Assembly: GCA_903959815.1 (NCBI GenBank)
Contig: CAJBYM010000081.1
Coordinates: 1 to 47,294 of the forward strand
From: Candidatus Omnitrophota bacterium
GTDB taxonomy: Bacteria; Omnitrophota; Gorgyraeia; Zapsychrales; Fredricksoniimonadaceae
Direction of reading: 5' to 3'
DNA length: 47,294 nt
Part shown: piece after piece, positions 8,900 through 18,003 of the stretch
How the letters are laid out: every line of letters begins with the position of its first letter
Numbering within the stretch: position 1 is the stretch's first letter
Made by a program: the position numbers and the translations under genes
The notes under the pieces: generated by a model
What the model saw: only the letters and a program-made list of their open reading frames with translations
What the model was told of the DNA's origin: nothing
Databases searched by the model: none

Positions 8900-9805
8900 C
8901 TAGGCTGGCGTACAAAAACGATAATAATCTTTAAGGCGCTTGTCGACTTCTTTCATCGTCAGGGGCGCGGTCCGGCCCATACCAAAACCTTCCACATTAA
9001 AAGAGGCCAAGACCGTACCATAAACAGCCGCACGACGCAGTGTCTTCTCATCCATCTTCCTCGACTTGGACAAATACCCGAACAAAGCGCCCGCGAACGT
9101 ATCGCCAGCCCCCGTCGGATCAACCACACGTTCAATCGGATAAGCCGGATACGCAAAACGAAAATCCCCGCCAAAGACATAAACACCATGTTCGCCTTTT
9201 TTCACAACAACAACACCGGGCCCCATCGCTCGAAGGCATTTGGCGGCCGCAACAGTATTGCGCTCACCGGTCAACATCCTGGCTTCACCGTCATTAACAA
9301 CCATCAAGTCCACGTTCTTCATCAAACGCTTAAGATCTTTAAGCGCGGTATTGATCCACAGATTCATCGAATCCAATCCGACAAGTTCAGGTTTCTTGAC
9401 CATCTTCAACATTCTTTCCTGCACAGAGGGCGCAAGATTGGCCAAGAAAACATACCCCATATTCCGCTGCTGCTCATTGAGCTGGGGCTGATAATCCGCC
9501 AAAACTCCGATCTCGGTCTGATGTGTGATCGCGCTATTAAGATCATCTATCTTATATTCGCCCGTCCAACGAAAAGTCTTACCTCCCGCCACTGTCAAGG
9601 AAGCCGTGTTCACTCCCTTGCGTTTAAGGAAATCCAAATGCACCGCCGGAAAATCTTTTCCCACAATCCCGACCACATGCACATCATCAAAAAGCCGTGC
9701 GCTCATGGCAAAATGTGCGGCAGAACCTCCCAGCATGTTCTTCTTTGTTCCCGACGGTGTTCTCACATTATCGAGCGCAACTGTTCCCAATGCCAAAAGC
9801 CCCAT
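8900..9805 (-). CDS. PfkB-family carbohydrate/nucleoside kinase
   Basis: A 301-residue ribokinase-fold enzyme. The N-terminal GG motif (NMLGGSAAHFA) and the C-terminal signature DPTGAGDTFAGAL, which holds the catalytic Asp and the anion hole, are intact. Substrate specificity cannot be read from the sequence; adenosine or a ribose-type sugar is possible. Its position next to a SemiSWEET-like protein is suggestive of sugar salvage but is not proof. Confidence 0.9.
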   Translation of the reverse strand: MGLLALGTVALDNVRTPSGTKKNMLGGSAAHFAMSARLFDDVHVVGIVGKDFPAVHLDFLKRKGVNTASLTVAGGKTFRWTGEYKIDDLNSAITHQTEIGVLADYQPQLNEQQRNMGYVFLANLAPSVQERMLKMVKKPELVGLDSMNLWINTALKDLKRLMKNVDLMVVNDGEARMLTGERNTVAAAKCLRAMGPGVVVVKKGEHGVYVFGGDFRFAYPAYPIERVVDPTGAGDTFAGALFGYLSKSRKMDEKTLRRAAVYGTVLASFNVEGFGMGRTAPLTMKEVDKRLKDYYRFCTPA

Positions 9806-9814
9806 AAAACCCCC

Positions 9815-10234
9815 TTACTCGCCGATAAGTTTAACCAGCACACGCTTGCGGCGACGGCCGTCAAACTCACCATAAAAGATCTGTTCCCATGTGCCGAAAT
9901 CCAGCTTGCCGCGCGTAATGGCAACCACGACTTCTCGCCCCATGACCTGTCGCTTCAAATGCGCATCCGCATTATCCTCGCCTGTATCATTGTGTCGATA
10001 GTGTGCTGTCGGGGCATGTGGCGCCAACTTTTCAAGCCACGCATCGTAATCACCCAAAAGCCCGCCTTCATCATCATTGATGTAAACACTGGCGGTAATA
10101 TGCATCGCATTAACGAGACACAAACCTTCCTGGATCCCGCTTTGCGTCACCGCATCCTGAACCTGAGATGTGATATTGATATAATCACGCCGCGTAGCCG
10201 TTTCAAAGAAAAGTTCTTTGCGGTACGACTTCAT
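9815..10234 (-). CDS. YjbQ/UPF0047 family protein
   Basis: A 139-residue protein of the widespread YjbQ family, recognised by the core [15 protein letters not shown], the [19 protein letters not shown] segment with clustered His and Asp residues, and the ending [17 protein letters not shown]. Members have been reported to have weak thiamine-phosphate synthase activity, but the physiological role is unsettled. It overlaps the TPR gene upstream by 4 bp, so the two are probably cotranscribed. Confidence 0.9.
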   Translation of the reverse strand: MKSYRKELFFETATRRDYINITSQVQDAVTQSGIQEGLCLVNAMHITASVYINDDEGGLLGDYDAWLEKLAPHAPTAHYRHNDTGEDNADAHLKRQVMGREVVVAITRGKLDFGTWEQIFYGEFDGRRRKRVLVKLIGE

Positions 10235-10620
10235 AGGCTCTTGCCCGCATTTTTTAATTCACGGTAATAATCCTGAAAACCGGGATCGCTCAAAAGGTTC
10301 AAGAGATCCTCGTCCTTTTCAAGATAGGCGAAATCCTGATAACCATGCATGAGGGCCAGCCTCATCGCATTAAAAGCAGCCGGAACATCACCCTTCAAAG
10401 ATAAACTGCAAGCAAGATTATACTGGATCACGGGGTCTTCCGGCCGGATTTCGGCAAGACGACGATCCAGCTCCAGCCCCTTATCATAAAGCCCCTCTTT
10501 GGTATAAAGTTCCGCCAACGCAACAAGGGCCTCTACAAATCTCGGACTGTGCTTAAGAATATTTTCATAAAAGGCGATCTCGAACAAAGGGTCGCTTTGA
10601 ACGGGTTTATTTCTTGCCAT
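10231..10620 (-). CDS. Small TPR-repeat protein
   Basis: A 129-residue cytosolic helical protein with about two to three tetratricopeptide-like repeats (residues about 20-90: [21 protein letters not shown], then [21 protein letters not shown]). The C-terminus ([19 protein letters not shown]) resembles the closing helix of TPR proteins. No partner is identifiable. It overlaps the end of the upstream aminotransferase by 14 bp and the downstream yjbQ-like gene by 4 bp. Confidence 0.8.
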   Translation of the reverse strand: MARNKPVQSDPLFEIAFYENILKHSPRFVEALVALAELYTKEGLYDKGLELDRRLAEIRPEDPVIQYNLACSLSLKGDVPAAFNAMRLALMHGYQDFAYLEKDEDLLNLLSDPGFQDYYRELKNAGKSL

Positions 10621-11770
10621 GCCGCCGCTCCAGATATCTTTTCATCCGCGCGACAGCTTCGCGCAGATTATCATAACTTGATGCATACGAAATGCGGACA
10701 TGATCAGCGCACTGCGACCCGAACGCATGACCCGGAACCAACGCCACCTTCTCCTGCTCCAAAAGATCTTGTGCGAAATCCAGCGAGCTCATGCCCAAGC
10801 GCTTGATCGATGGGAACGCATAGAACGCCCCCTGCGGCATATGACATTCCATGCCCAACTCATTTAATGACGTAACAATGAAATTACGACGACGGTTATA
10901 TTCCCGTTTCATTGCCGCAACAGCCTTGGCCCCATTACGCATGGCCTCACGCGCCGCCATCTGGCTCGTGATCGGGGCACACATGATCGTATACTGATGG
11001 ATCTTGGTCATAGCTGCGAGGATCTTTTCAGGTCCCGCCACCCAACCCAGACGGAACCCCGTCATCGCATAAGCCTTGGAAAAACCATTGAGATACACAA
11101 CGCGTTCTTTCATGCCCGGCAATGTCGCAAACGGGGTGTGCTCAAAATCATAGGTCAGTTCATCATAGATCTCATCAGAAATAACCAAAAGATCATGCTT
11201 CTTCGCAAACTTCGCAATCGCTAAAAGTTCCTGACGCGTATACGATGTCCCCGTCGGATTGCAGGGATAATTGAGCACCATCGCCTTAACACCTTTTTGA
11301 TAAGCCTTTTCCAGCTTGGCTAACGTCACTTTAAAACCTTCATTCGCCGTGGTAATGACCGGCACGGCCTTTCCGCCCGCCAGTGTGACCAGCGGCGCAT
11401 ACGCGACAAAACACGGCTCATGCACAAGGACCTTCTCACCCGGATTAAGGATCGCACGAAAAACCAGGTCCATGCCCTCGCTGGCGCCCACCGTAATGAG
11501 CATTTCCTTATCCCAGTCATACTCCAAATCATAGCGCCACTTTAAGAACTTCACGATATCTTTGCGAAGCTCTGCCAACCCCTTGTTGGACGTATAAGAC
11601 GTATAACCTTGTTCCAAGGAATAGATCGCGTGTTCGCGGATATTCCACGGTGTCACAAAATCAGGCTCACCCACGCCGAGAGAGATCACATCTTTCATCC
11701 CGAGCACAAGATCAAAGAACGCGCGGATCCCTGAAGGGGGAAGATCTTCAACTAATTTAGAAACGTACAT
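10607..11770 (-). CDS. Class I/II PLP-dependent aminotransferase
   Basis: A 387-residue fold-type I aminotransferase in the aspartate/aromatic/alanine group. The PLP lysine lies in NGFSKAYAMTGFRLGW; NYPCNPTGTSYTR supplies the substrate and PLP contacts, and SDEIYDEL the Asp that binds the pyridine nitrogen. The Shine-Dalgarno GAGGG is placed before the ATG. The Lrp/AsnC regulator immediately upstream on the same strand suggests an amino-acid-linked role, a common arrangement. Exact substrates are not predictable. Confidence 0.93.
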   Translation of the reverse strand: MYVSKLVEDLPPSGIRAFFDLVLGMKDVISLGVGEPDFVTPWNIREHAIYSLEQGYTSYTSNKGLAELRKDIVKFLKWRYDLEYDWDKEMLITVGASEGMDLVFRAILNPGEKVLVHEPCFVAYAPLVTLAGGKAVPVITTANEGFKVTLAKLEKAYQKGVKAMVLNYPCNPTGTSYTRQELLAIAKFAKKHDLLVISDEIYDELTYDFEHTPFATLPGMKERVVYLNGFSKAYAMTGFRLGWVAGPEKILAAMTKIHQYTIMCAPITSQMAAREAMRNGAKAVAAMKREYNRRRNFIVTSLNELGMECHMPQGAFYAFPSIKRLGMSSLDFAQDLLEQEKVALVPGHAFGSQCADHVRISYASSYDNLREAVARMKRYLERRHGKK

Positions 11771-11788
11771 AATAACCCTCTTTGTCTA

Positions 11789-11840
11789 CAAAATAAGAGA
11801 CCCCGCCCGCGAGAAAAAGTTTCTTCCTCCGAGCGGGATC
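11789..11840 (-). terminator. Hairpin between the Lrp-like gene and the aminotransferase
   Basis: On the minus strand GATCCCGCTCG (11840-11830) pairs over 11 bp, with two wobbles, with CGGGCGGGGTC (11809-11799), followed by TCTTATTTTG. It lies directly after the regulator stop codon and may terminate or attenuate transcription into the aminotransferase. Confidence 0.6.
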
Positions 11841-11843
11841 TGT

Positions 11844-12329
11844 TCAATACGTAATATTCAATCTTTTCTGACGCGGCGCAACCTTGAATACCTTGCCATC
11901 TTCTTTATATTTCTTGAGCAAGAAATGCGTTGACGTCTGGCGTACATTCTCCATAGACGACAACTTCGATGAAACAAATTCCGCCACCGTCTGGATGCTT
12001 GCTCCCTCAACGATCAATAAAAGGTCATAGCTCCCCGACACAAGATAGCAGCTTTGCACCTCGGAAAATTTATAAATACGCTCCGCGATATGATCAAAAC
12101 CCACATCCTTTTGCGGCGTAATGCTGACTTCAATAAGAGCGCGCACAAGATGCTGATTGCCCTCGACCATCTCAGGATTAACGATCGCCTTGTACTGAAC
12201 AATGGTGCCGTCCTGTTCGTAGGCCTTGATCTGCTTCTTGACCGTGGCCAGAGGTTTCTTGATCATCTTAGCTATTTCTTCCGGCGTGGTACGCGCATCA
12301 TTCATCAATATTTCGAGGACATCTTCCAT
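11844..12329 (-). CDS. Lrp/AsnC-family transcriptional regulator
   Basis: A 161-residue regulator with an N-terminal winged helix-turn-helix (residues about 1-60: ARTTPEEIAKMIKKPLATVKKQIKAYE) and a C-terminal RAM/AsnC effector domain (about 70-150). These proteins sense amino acids as dimers or octamers. The ATG at 12329 lies 5 bp from AAAGGAG and is chosen over a GTG at 12335, which would abut the Shine-Dalgarno. It probably controls the adjacent aminotransferase (inference from adjacency). Confidence 0.9.
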   Translation of the reverse strand: MEDVLEILMNDARTTPEEIAKMIKKPLATVKKQIKAYEQDGTIVQYKAIVNPEMVEGNQHLVRALIEVSITPQKDVGFDHIAERIYKFSEVQSCYLVSGSYDLLLIVEGASIQTVAEFVSSKLSSMENVRQTSTHFLLKKYKEDGKVFKVAPRQKRLNITY

Positions 12330-12353
12330 GATCACTCCTTTAGAACAGGCTGC

Positions 12354-13454
12354 TTATTTCTTCGGGACCGCTTTATTACGATCCTTGTATCGTTGCAATG
12401 TGGTCACTTTATATTCCAACAATGCGACATTTTCCCTCAAATTCCCAATGATCTCCTGCATCACATCATTTTGCTTCTGGATCCTATCCATATCCGCCAC
12501 AGAAAGCCCGGTAGTAGCCGTGGTCGCAGCGATCGTATTATTTTTTAAAGCATCAAGTTTTTCACTGTTCTCTTTCAACCGCGCTTCCAGCAGCGAACGA
12601 TCCCCCAGAAGCTTCTGCACTCTTAACACATGGGGACCTTGCTCAGCTTTAAATTTATCCGCCGCAACCTGCTCAAACTTGTTCTGCAGCGCGTTCTTTT
12701 GAGATTGTAAGGCCGCCAAACGTTCCCTGAGCAAGGCGATCTTGGCAACGACCTCACGCGCCTGCGCCGTATGAGGATTTTCTATTTTTTCAAGCTCGGC
12801 CGTCTTTTCACGCAACAATTTTTCCTGCTGCTGTGCTTTCACGATCTTGGCGCGCATCCCGTCGCTCTGCGCCCGCAACCCATTGATGGCCGCTTCATCA
12901 CGCAACTTAACATCCACATCCTTGGACTTCTGATCAATCTCAAGCCCGGCCACATCCAAACGCGCCAAAGCCACACGACTATCCATGCTCCCACGGCCCG
13001 CCTTAAGCGCCAAAAGCTCTACTCGTTGCGCCTGCACCTGCTGGTTGCGATCAACCAGGATCTCTTTCAAACGGGCAATCTGTGCCGGATCATTATTTTC
13101 TTCAGCCTTGCCCCGCAGCTGCACAATATCATCCGCAACCTGCGCATTCTTGACCCGCTGTTGATCGATCTTCACCTGCAGCGCATCAAGCTCATTATTA
13201 AGTTGACGACTTTCCGTATTAAGTTTGGAATTGGTTTCCAAGAGCGTTGCGGCCGCCTGCTGGATCTCTCCCAAAGACGACTTCCAGCGTGGGAACTCAC
13301 TCAAAGGCTGGTCCGCCGGAGCAGCATCAAGTTCATAGGCGGTCAACGTCGCTTGAGCAACCGACTGATTCTCCTGCTGTGCACCGACCGGGGCACCCTG
13401 CAAAAAAATAAAAGATATTATTCCAATAAATAAAATTAATCTTTGTTGTTTCAT
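12354..13454 (-). CDS. Exported coiled-coil protein, unknown function
   Basis: About 366 residues. A signal peptide (MKQQRLILFIGIISFIFLQG, cleavage probably after GAQ) is followed by almost continuous heptad-rich coiled coil with high Gln, Glu, Lys, Leu and Ala. No catalytic domain is visible. The start at 13454 gives a clean signal peptide with GGAG upstream; a further-upstream start at 13493 would bury it. Periplasmic coiled-coil proteins of this kind often act in envelope scaffolding, but no function is claimed. Confidence 0.75.
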   Translation of the reverse strand: MKQQRLILFIGIISFIFLQGAPVGAQQENQSVAQATLTAYELDAAPADQPLSEFPRWKSSLGEIQQAAATLLETNSKLNTESRQLNNELDALQVKIDQQRVKNAQVADDIVQLRGKAEENNDPAQIARLKEILVDRNQQVQAQRVELLALKAGRGSMDSRVALARLDVAGLEIDQKSKDVDVKLRDEAAINGLRAQSDGMRAKIVKAQQQEKLLREKTAELEKIENPHTAQAREVVAKIALLRERLAALQSQKNALQNKFEQVAADKFKAEQGPHVLRVQKLLGDRSLLEARLKENSEKLDALKNNTIAATTATTGLSVADMDRIQKQNDVMQEIIGNLRENVALLEYKVTTLQRYKDRNKAVPKK

Positions 13455-13513
13455 GTGCTCCATTATAACGGTAGGTCTTAAGCTTCGCAACAAAGTCTTT
13501 GCAGAAGTTAGGT

Positions 13514-14134
13514 TTAGAAGAATGACGGCTGTTCCGCACTCTTGATACGAAAGCTCGGTTTTTCCACCCCGAATTGTCCGATAAGGTCTTGAAAAGTGGT
13601 CACATTATAATCCGGGGCAAGCGCAAAAAGACGCCCAAGTATCCCGACCAGGATCTCCACATCTGCCAAAGCCCGGTGCGTATCACCAACAGGGACCCCC
13701 AAAGAATGTGCAATATACCCCAACCGCTGGCTGGTCAAATGCGGCAAGAAATTCTTAGACATTTTCATGGTATCCAGGACGGGCGTGCCATCATGAAGTT
13801 TGCGTCCGGCCAGTGCCAGCTCAAAACTCACAAACTTGATATCAAAAGAAGCATTGTGCGCCACAAGGCATGCGCCCCCCGCAAATGCCATAAATCTCGG
13901 TAAAACTTCAGCCGCCGTTGGCGCGCCCTCAACCATTTCCTGAGTGATCTTGTTGAGTTTCTGAGCCTCCGCATTCAATGGCCGGCGCGGATTAACAAAT
14001 GTTGTATAACGTTCGGTGATCACCCCATTGCGTACACGCGCAGCCGCAAGTTCAATGATCCTGTCACCATCAAGGGGCGAAAGCCCTGTGGTCTCGACAT
14101 CAAAAACGACAAACTCCATATCCATAAATTTCAT
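13514..14134 (-). CDS. DnaQ-like 3'-5' exonuclease (DEDDh)
   Basis: A 206-residue exonuclease of the DNA polymerase III epsilon type. The motifs are ExoI FDVETTGL (D12, E14), ExoII HNASFD and ExoIIIe HRALADVE with the catalytic His and Asp. It could be the replicative proofreading subunit or a standalone repair exonuclease; the C-terminal polymerase-binding tail is short. It is followed upstream on the same strand, at a 3-bp gap, by the YkgJ-type fusion gene. Confidence 0.9.
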   Translation of the reverse strand: MKFMDMEFVVFDVETTGLSPLDGDRIIELAAARVRNGVITERYTTFVNPRRPLNAEAQKLNKITQEMVEGAPTAAEVLPRFMAFAGGACLVAHNASFDIKFVSFELALAGRKLHDGTPVLDTMKMSKNFLPHLTSQRLGYIAHSLGVPVGDTHRALADVEILVGILGRLFALAPDYNVTTFQDLIGQFGVEKPSFRIKSAEQPSFF

Positions 14135-14137
14135 GGG

Positions 14138-15538
14138 TCAATCCCTTAATGTGACAGCATAAACCGCTTGTAAATGATCTGGACGCCACGACATTTTGGT
14201 CCGCGCCAAATGCTCGGCCTCAAAATCATCCATAGCGTTCACCCACGTAAAACTTTCCAACGCAGGATCCTGACAAAAACGATGAAAAACAAATGACGCC
14301 AAACCCTTAACAGAAAGATCCGCAACCTCAAAAAGCACACAAAACGTAGCTGTGTTCACAGGATACCCGAACGTATACGCCACGATTTGACCATTCACTT
14401 CAACGACACGACCAATAAGATCCAAACGGCCCGCATGCGCTAAAACCAGACGGTGAACCATCCGATTTTCGAACAACATGTGCTGATAAATATCATTGTC
14501 GTGTTTTTGAAAGCGGCCGTCAAGCCACCGATCAAAAAGTATAGCACAGGCATTAAAATCATTTCCTGTGTACGGACGAAAAACCTGTGCGCCAGCATGC
14601 GCCCGTTCGAACGCATTAACCTCACCCCGACGGGATTTATAATCATTTCCGCGCAAAGACGCCACATCCTCGCGGCGATAAACATATTCATGCCCGCGCA
14701 GCCGGGCCTGATACTTGGTCTCATCAAAAGCTTTAAGTTCCTCTTCAGCCACATTCTCAATGCGCGAAAGGCTTCCTCCGCGATTGAGCACCTTCATCCT
14801 ATCAAAACAAGCATCGATCACGGACGATGACACCTCCTTGGCCAAAGGCGGCCAATAAAGGAACGTCCCCACTGGCTGTGACGCAAAAATACACAGTGTG
14901 CCATCAACCTCTTCGACTTTAAATGTAAAAAAATCCTGCCACGCGAACATATTCACAAATGCGAGCGAAGATACAATGCGCGGACTCATCTCCAACGCCA
15001 ATTCTATCCGCGACCTTTGAACCCACAACATAGCACCCGGATCAAATGCAAAAACTTCCTCAACCTCATCTTTTGATAAAGAATAATCCGGGAAATTCAA
15101 TGCATGCTGATGCGCAAAGGTCTGAACCTCCGGCTGAGTAAAGAACGCCCTGATCTTGGCCAAAGCATCATCCCATCTGCCTGCGCTACGCAACTGATCA
15201 ATGCCCGGACAACTCAGATGAGCATAAATTTTAAATCCGCTCTTCTCCGACGATATCAGAAACGGATAGAGCGCACACTCAAACGGGCGCGATCCATAAA
15301 CAGAGCAGTGATGATCCTCGATCTTGAGGAAAGAACATACACTCCCCTCGCCACACGGATAAAGCATAATGCGATCGGCGCCATGCCGCCAGCGCACATC
15401 CGGCGAAACTTTCATCAGGCCCGACACATCTTCCGGCGTCAAACGCGGAGACCAATCGCCCTCAGGCTGATGGAACAGGCAACAGGCCCGGCAATGCAAA
15501 CACTGTTCTGACGTTAGACTCTGCGGGATTTGCATCAT
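14138..15538 (-). CDS. YkgJ-type cysteine-cluster domain fused to a DUF2156-like (GNAT-fold) domain
   Basis: A 466-residue two-part protein. The N-terminus has CxxCxxCC (C13, C16, C19, C20) and a later FECALYPFL Cys, as in the zinc/iron-chelating YkgJ (UPF0153) family. The C-terminal half from about residue 200 resembles the DUF2156/phosphatidylglycerol lysyltransferase C-terminal domain: YVYRREDVASLRGNDYKSRR, a VNGQIVAYTFGYP strand, and a final MSWRPDHLQAVY. No transmembrane segment is present, so it is not a complete MprF. An acyl- or aminoacyl-transfer role linked to metal binding is speculative. Confidence 0.75.
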   Translation of the reverse strand: MMQIPQSLTSEQCLHCRACCLFHQPEGDWSPRLTPEDVSGLMKVSPDVRWRHGADRIMLYPCGEGSVCSFLKIEDHHCSVYGSRPFECALYPFLISSEKSGFKIYAHLSCPGIDQLRSAGRWDDALAKIRAFFTQPEVQTFAHQHALNFPDYSLSKDEVEEVFAFDPGAMLWVQRSRIELALEMSPRIVSSLAFVNMFAWQDFFTFKVEEVDGTLCIFASQPVGTFLYWPPLAKEVSSSVIDACFDRMKVLNRGGSLSRIENVAEEELKAFDETKYQARLRGHEYVYRREDVASLRGNDYKSRRGEVNAFERAHAGAQVFRPYTGNDFNACAILFDRWLDGRFQKHDNDIYQHMLFENRMVHRLVLAHAGRLDLIGRVVEVNGQIVAYTFGYPVNTATFCVLFEVADLSVKGLASFVFHRFCQDPALESFTWVNAMDDFEAEHLARTKMSWRPDHLQAVYAVTLRD

Positions 15539-15556
15539 GCGTTCTGATTTTTCTGC

Positions 15557-15970
15557 TTATTTAACACCACTGCCAAGAACCACATCACGGTCCGGCTGAA
15601 GGATCGAAATGCCCTGATCATCCGATGCCGCCAGGATCATCCCCTGGGATTCAACACCGCGAATAACGGCCGGCTGTAAATTCGTAACAACCACCACCCG
15701 ACGTCCGATGAGCTGTTCCGGGGTATACGAACGACGGATCCCGGCCACAAGCTGCCTCAGCTCGCCGCCGATGTCCACTTTCACCACGAAAAGCTTGTCG
15801 GCATTAGGATGGAGCTCTGCTTCTTTGATCTGAGCGACAACAAGCTTGAACTTCTTGAACTCATCGATGCTCACCAAAGGCAAACCCGGCACAACAGGCG
15901 TAGCGGGAAGGGCCGCCACCGGAACAACGGGCACGCCCGCAGATTCCGGATTCTTGATCTCATCCGTCAT
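15557..15970 (-). CDS. Standalone tRNA-binding (MetRS-beta/Arc1p-type) domain protein
   Basis: A 137-residue protein. A Pro/Val/Ala-rich N-terminal segment (about 1-30) is followed by an OB-fold tRNA-binding domain of the MetRS C-terminal/CsaA/Arc1p type (VAQIKEAELHPNADKLFVVKVDIGG, NLQPAVIRGVESQGMILAASD). It is probably a separate beta subunit that improves tRNA binding by methionyl-tRNA synthetase. No MetRS catalytic gene is in this window, and the short tail could also tether another partner. AAGGAG precedes the ATG. Confidence 0.88.
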   Translation of the reverse strand: MTDEIKNPESAGVPVVPVAALPATPVVPGLPLVSIDEFKKFKLVVAQIKEAELHPNADKLFVVKVDIGGELRQLVAGIRRSYTPEQLIGRRVVVVTNLQPAVIRGVESQGMILAASDDQGISILQPDRDVVLGSGVK

Positions 15971-16000
15971 AACAACTCCTTTTATTAATCTGCTGGAAAA

Positions 16001-16029
16001 TGATTAAGAAAGACTTTCTCTCTTAATCA
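16001..16029. promoter_or_regulatory. Inverted repeat between divergent genes (candidate operator)
   Basis: TGATTAAGA (16001-16009) and TCTTAATCA (16021-16029) are perfect inverted 9-mers 11 bp apart. They lie between the minus-strand tRNA-binding gene and the plus-strand glycosyltransferase. A 20-bp centre-to-centre distance is compatible with a dimeric regulator. No cognate regulator is identified. Confidence 0.4.
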
Positions 16030-16098
16030 AAAATTATTCGTCATCATACCACAAAAAAATGTAAAATGAACGCCAACACTTACGTACAGGAGCCTTGC

Positions 16099-17703
16099 AT
16101 GAAACAGTCCTTCTCGATCAAAGACCTTTGCCTGCCCTTGACCATCGCGGCAGGGCTTTTTATTGTCCTGGGCGCATTCAATATCCAGGGCTTTCTTTCC
16201 GCCGGAGACCATGGCCGCGATCTGTACGCCTTTGAAAGAACCCTCCATGGCGACATGGCCTATCGGGATTACTGGTGGGTCTATGGACCACTCATGCCCT
16301 TTTACTACGCATTATTCATGAAACTCTACGGGGTGAGCATCATGAGCGTACTGATCGGCAAAGCCATCCTCAAACTTTCAGCCGGGCTTCTCATTTTCCT
16401 TGCGGTCTCGCGGGTGGCACATCCTGTAGCGGCCATGCTGGGGGCCATCTGGTTTTATCTGTTCTCTCAGGAATTCTTTTTCACCTACAATCATATCGGC
16501 GGCGTCGTATGCATCACAGCCATCACAGCCATGCTCTTATCCTATATCAAAGATCGTAACACCGCTTATCTATGGACCGCCGCCATCATCTCTTTACTCT
16601 TGTGCTTCATCAAACTCAACTTTGGACTGGCCGGATTTGCAGCCACTGCACTGGGCACATTCATCATCGATCAAAGCTATGGCCTTAAAGCCTCACCTGA
16701 TAAAAAGTTCTTCTACCGTACAACACTCCTTTATCTTCCGCTGTTAACCGCCGTGATTTACATCTATCTTCTGCGTGGATTAACGATCTACGAAATACGC
16801 CAGTGCATGCCCTATGCGAGCGCCGACCATCCGTACAATTCACTCCCCTGGCTCGTTATCGCCCAATTCTGGGGATTGTTCATACAAAAATTCTTCACGA
16901 GCGTCCTGGATTTCTTTTTTGGATGCATTATCATCACCTCCTTCATTCGCATCGCGTATCTGGCATGGTACAAACGCTTAAAAACCAAAGAAGATCTCCA
17001 ACACCTCATCGCGCTCGGCGTCCTGGGAGTTTATTTTATATTCAATTTTCATGAATATTTAAAAAGCGGCACCTGGTACAGCTCCCTATGGTCGCAGCCG
17101 CTAGAGTTCATGTTCTTCTTTATCGCCATTTCACTGGCCATCCGCCAAACTGGCCGCATCACACGTACGCTGGTCTTCGGACTGATCGCAACACTCGCCT
17201 TTATAGGATTCAACGGGCACGCCCGAATCATCGCTCAGATCAAGACACCGGCCCAATATCTGGACCATCCTAAAACCAAGGCCTTTATCATGAACTCTCC
17301 CGCATGGACCAAGGCTGTGATGGATACCACGGACTTCCTGGGAAAAAACCTTAAGCCCGGCGAACAATTCTTTGCACTGCCTTACGACCCCATCTACTAC
17401 TATTTAACAGGCCGTAAAAGTCCGACGCAACTTATGATCTATTTTGAACATATCAATATCAAAGAAGAACAGGAAAAACGCATCATTGCAGATCTGGAAC
17501 AAAAACATATCAATTGGATCGTCATCTCAAGCCGCATGAGAACATCTGAGCCGGGTTTGGGGACTTTGGGCGTTACCTACTGCCCCTTGATCGGCCAATA
17601 TTTCAAAGAAAAGTTTGAACCCGTTACAGAATTTGGGGACTGGCAAAATGACGCAGGCTGGGCCTCGACCCATGGAACCGTCATATTAAAGAGGCGGGAA
17701 TAG
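16099..17703 (+). CDS. Integral membrane glycosyltransferase (GT-C/PMT-like)
   Basis: About 534 residues with roughly ten hydrophobic helices. The first periplasmic loop has an acidic DHGRDLYAFER motif after TM1, the feature of GT-C fold transferases (ArnT/PMT/GT39-like) that use lipid-linked sugar donors. A C-terminal soluble portion (about 420-534) follows. The start at 16099 has AGGAG six bases upstream and is preferred over an in-frame ATG at 16066. Donor and acceptor are unknown. Confidence 0.75.
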   Translation: MKQSFSIKDLCLPLTIAAGLFIVLGAFNIQGFLSAGDHGRDLYAFERTLHGDMAYRDYWWVYGPLMPFYYALFMKLYGVSIMSVLIGKAILKLSAGLLIFLAVSRVAHPVAAMLGAIWFYLFSQEFFFTYNHIGGVVCITAITAMLLSYIKDRNTAYLWTAAIISLLLCFIKLNFGLAGFAATALGTFIIDQSYGLKASPDKKFFYRTTLLYLPLLTAVIYIYLLRGLTIYEIRQCMPYASADHPYNSLPWLVIAQFWGLFIQKFFTSVLDFFFGCIIITSFIRIAYLAWYKRLKTKEDLQHLIALGVLGVYFIFNFHEYLKSGTWYSSLWSQPLEFMFFFIAISLAIRQTGRITRTLVFGLIATLAFIGFNGHARIIAQIKTPAQYLDHPKTKAFIMNSPAWTKAVMDTTDFLGKNLKPGEQFFALPYDPIYYYLTGRKSPTQLMIYFEHINIKEEQEKRIIADLEQKHINWIVISSRMRTSEPGLGTLGVTYCPLIGQYFKEKFEPVTEFGDWQNDAGWASTHGTVILKRRE

Positions 17704-17710
17704 AATTCGG

Positions 17711-17739
17711 TTGACAAAGAAAATGTCTCCGATTAAACT
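17711..17739 (+). promoter_or_regulatory. Promoter for tRNA-Asp
   Basis: A perfect -35 TTGACA (17711-17716), a 17-bp spacer and TAAACT (17734-17739) place initiation near 17746, about 18 bp before the tRNA. Confidence 0.7.
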
Positions 17740-17763
17740 ATGCTCACTTTTGAAAGATTTGTT

Positions 17764-17838
17764 GGGGTCGTGGTGTAGTTTGGTTAACATATCAGCTTGT
17801 CACGCTGGAGACCGCGGGTTCAAGTCCCGTCGACCCCG
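17764..17838 (+). tRNA. tRNA-Asp (anticodon GUC)
   Basis: The acceptor GGGGTCG (17764-17770) pairs with CGACCCC (17831-17837), discriminator G. The anticodon stem CAGC/GCTG closes loop TTGTCAC, anticodon GTC. The T-arm CGGGTTCAAGTCCCG is canonical. CCA is not encoded; a T-run follows. Confidence 0.95.
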
Positions 17839-17857
17839 TTTTTTCGTACCATAGCGC

Positions 17858-17893
17858 GAAAAACCTTCTTCCCGAATGGGAGAAGGTTTTTTG
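17858..17893 (+). terminator. Intrinsic terminator after tRNA-Asp
   Basis: AAAAACCTTCT pairs with AGAAGGTTTTTT around a small inner CCC/GGG stem with loop gaat. The long T-run in the right arm makes a classical tRNA-unit terminator. Its inner sequence resembles the hairpin at 17950 and the terminators at 46879 and 46976. Confidence 0.8.
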
Positions 17894-17914
17894 CTTTTGG
17901 GATGACGAAAAAAC

Positions 17915-17940
17915 GCCCTTGAAAGGATTCTTTCAAGGGC
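17915..17940. repeat. Short perfect palindrome, apex GATT
   Basis: GCCCTTGAAAG (17915-17925), loop GATT, CTTTCAAGGGC (17930-17940): 11 bp without mismatch. No T-run follows, so it is not an ordinary terminator. It is part of module A of a diverged tandem duplication (17864-17940). Confidence 0.75.
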
Positions 17941-17949
17941 CAGTACAAG

Positions 17950-17978
17950 TCTTCCCGAATGGAAGAGGCTTTTTTGCC
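17950..17978 (+). terminator. Second terminator-like hairpin (module B)
   Basis: TCTTCC, loop cgaat, GGAAGA followed by ggcTTTTTTGCC. It is a diverged copy of the 17858-17893 hairpin; the copies differ in arm bases while keeping the stem and T-run. Confidence 0.65.
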
Positions 17979-18003
17979 TTTATGGGAAAACAATGGCGGA
18001 AGT

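Noticed and set aside
8846-10267. A long plus-strand open frame of 473 codons
   Set aside because: It runs antisense to the clearly identified PfkB kinase and YjbQ genes, has low-complexity Arg/His/Ile-rich composition, and no recognisable domain.
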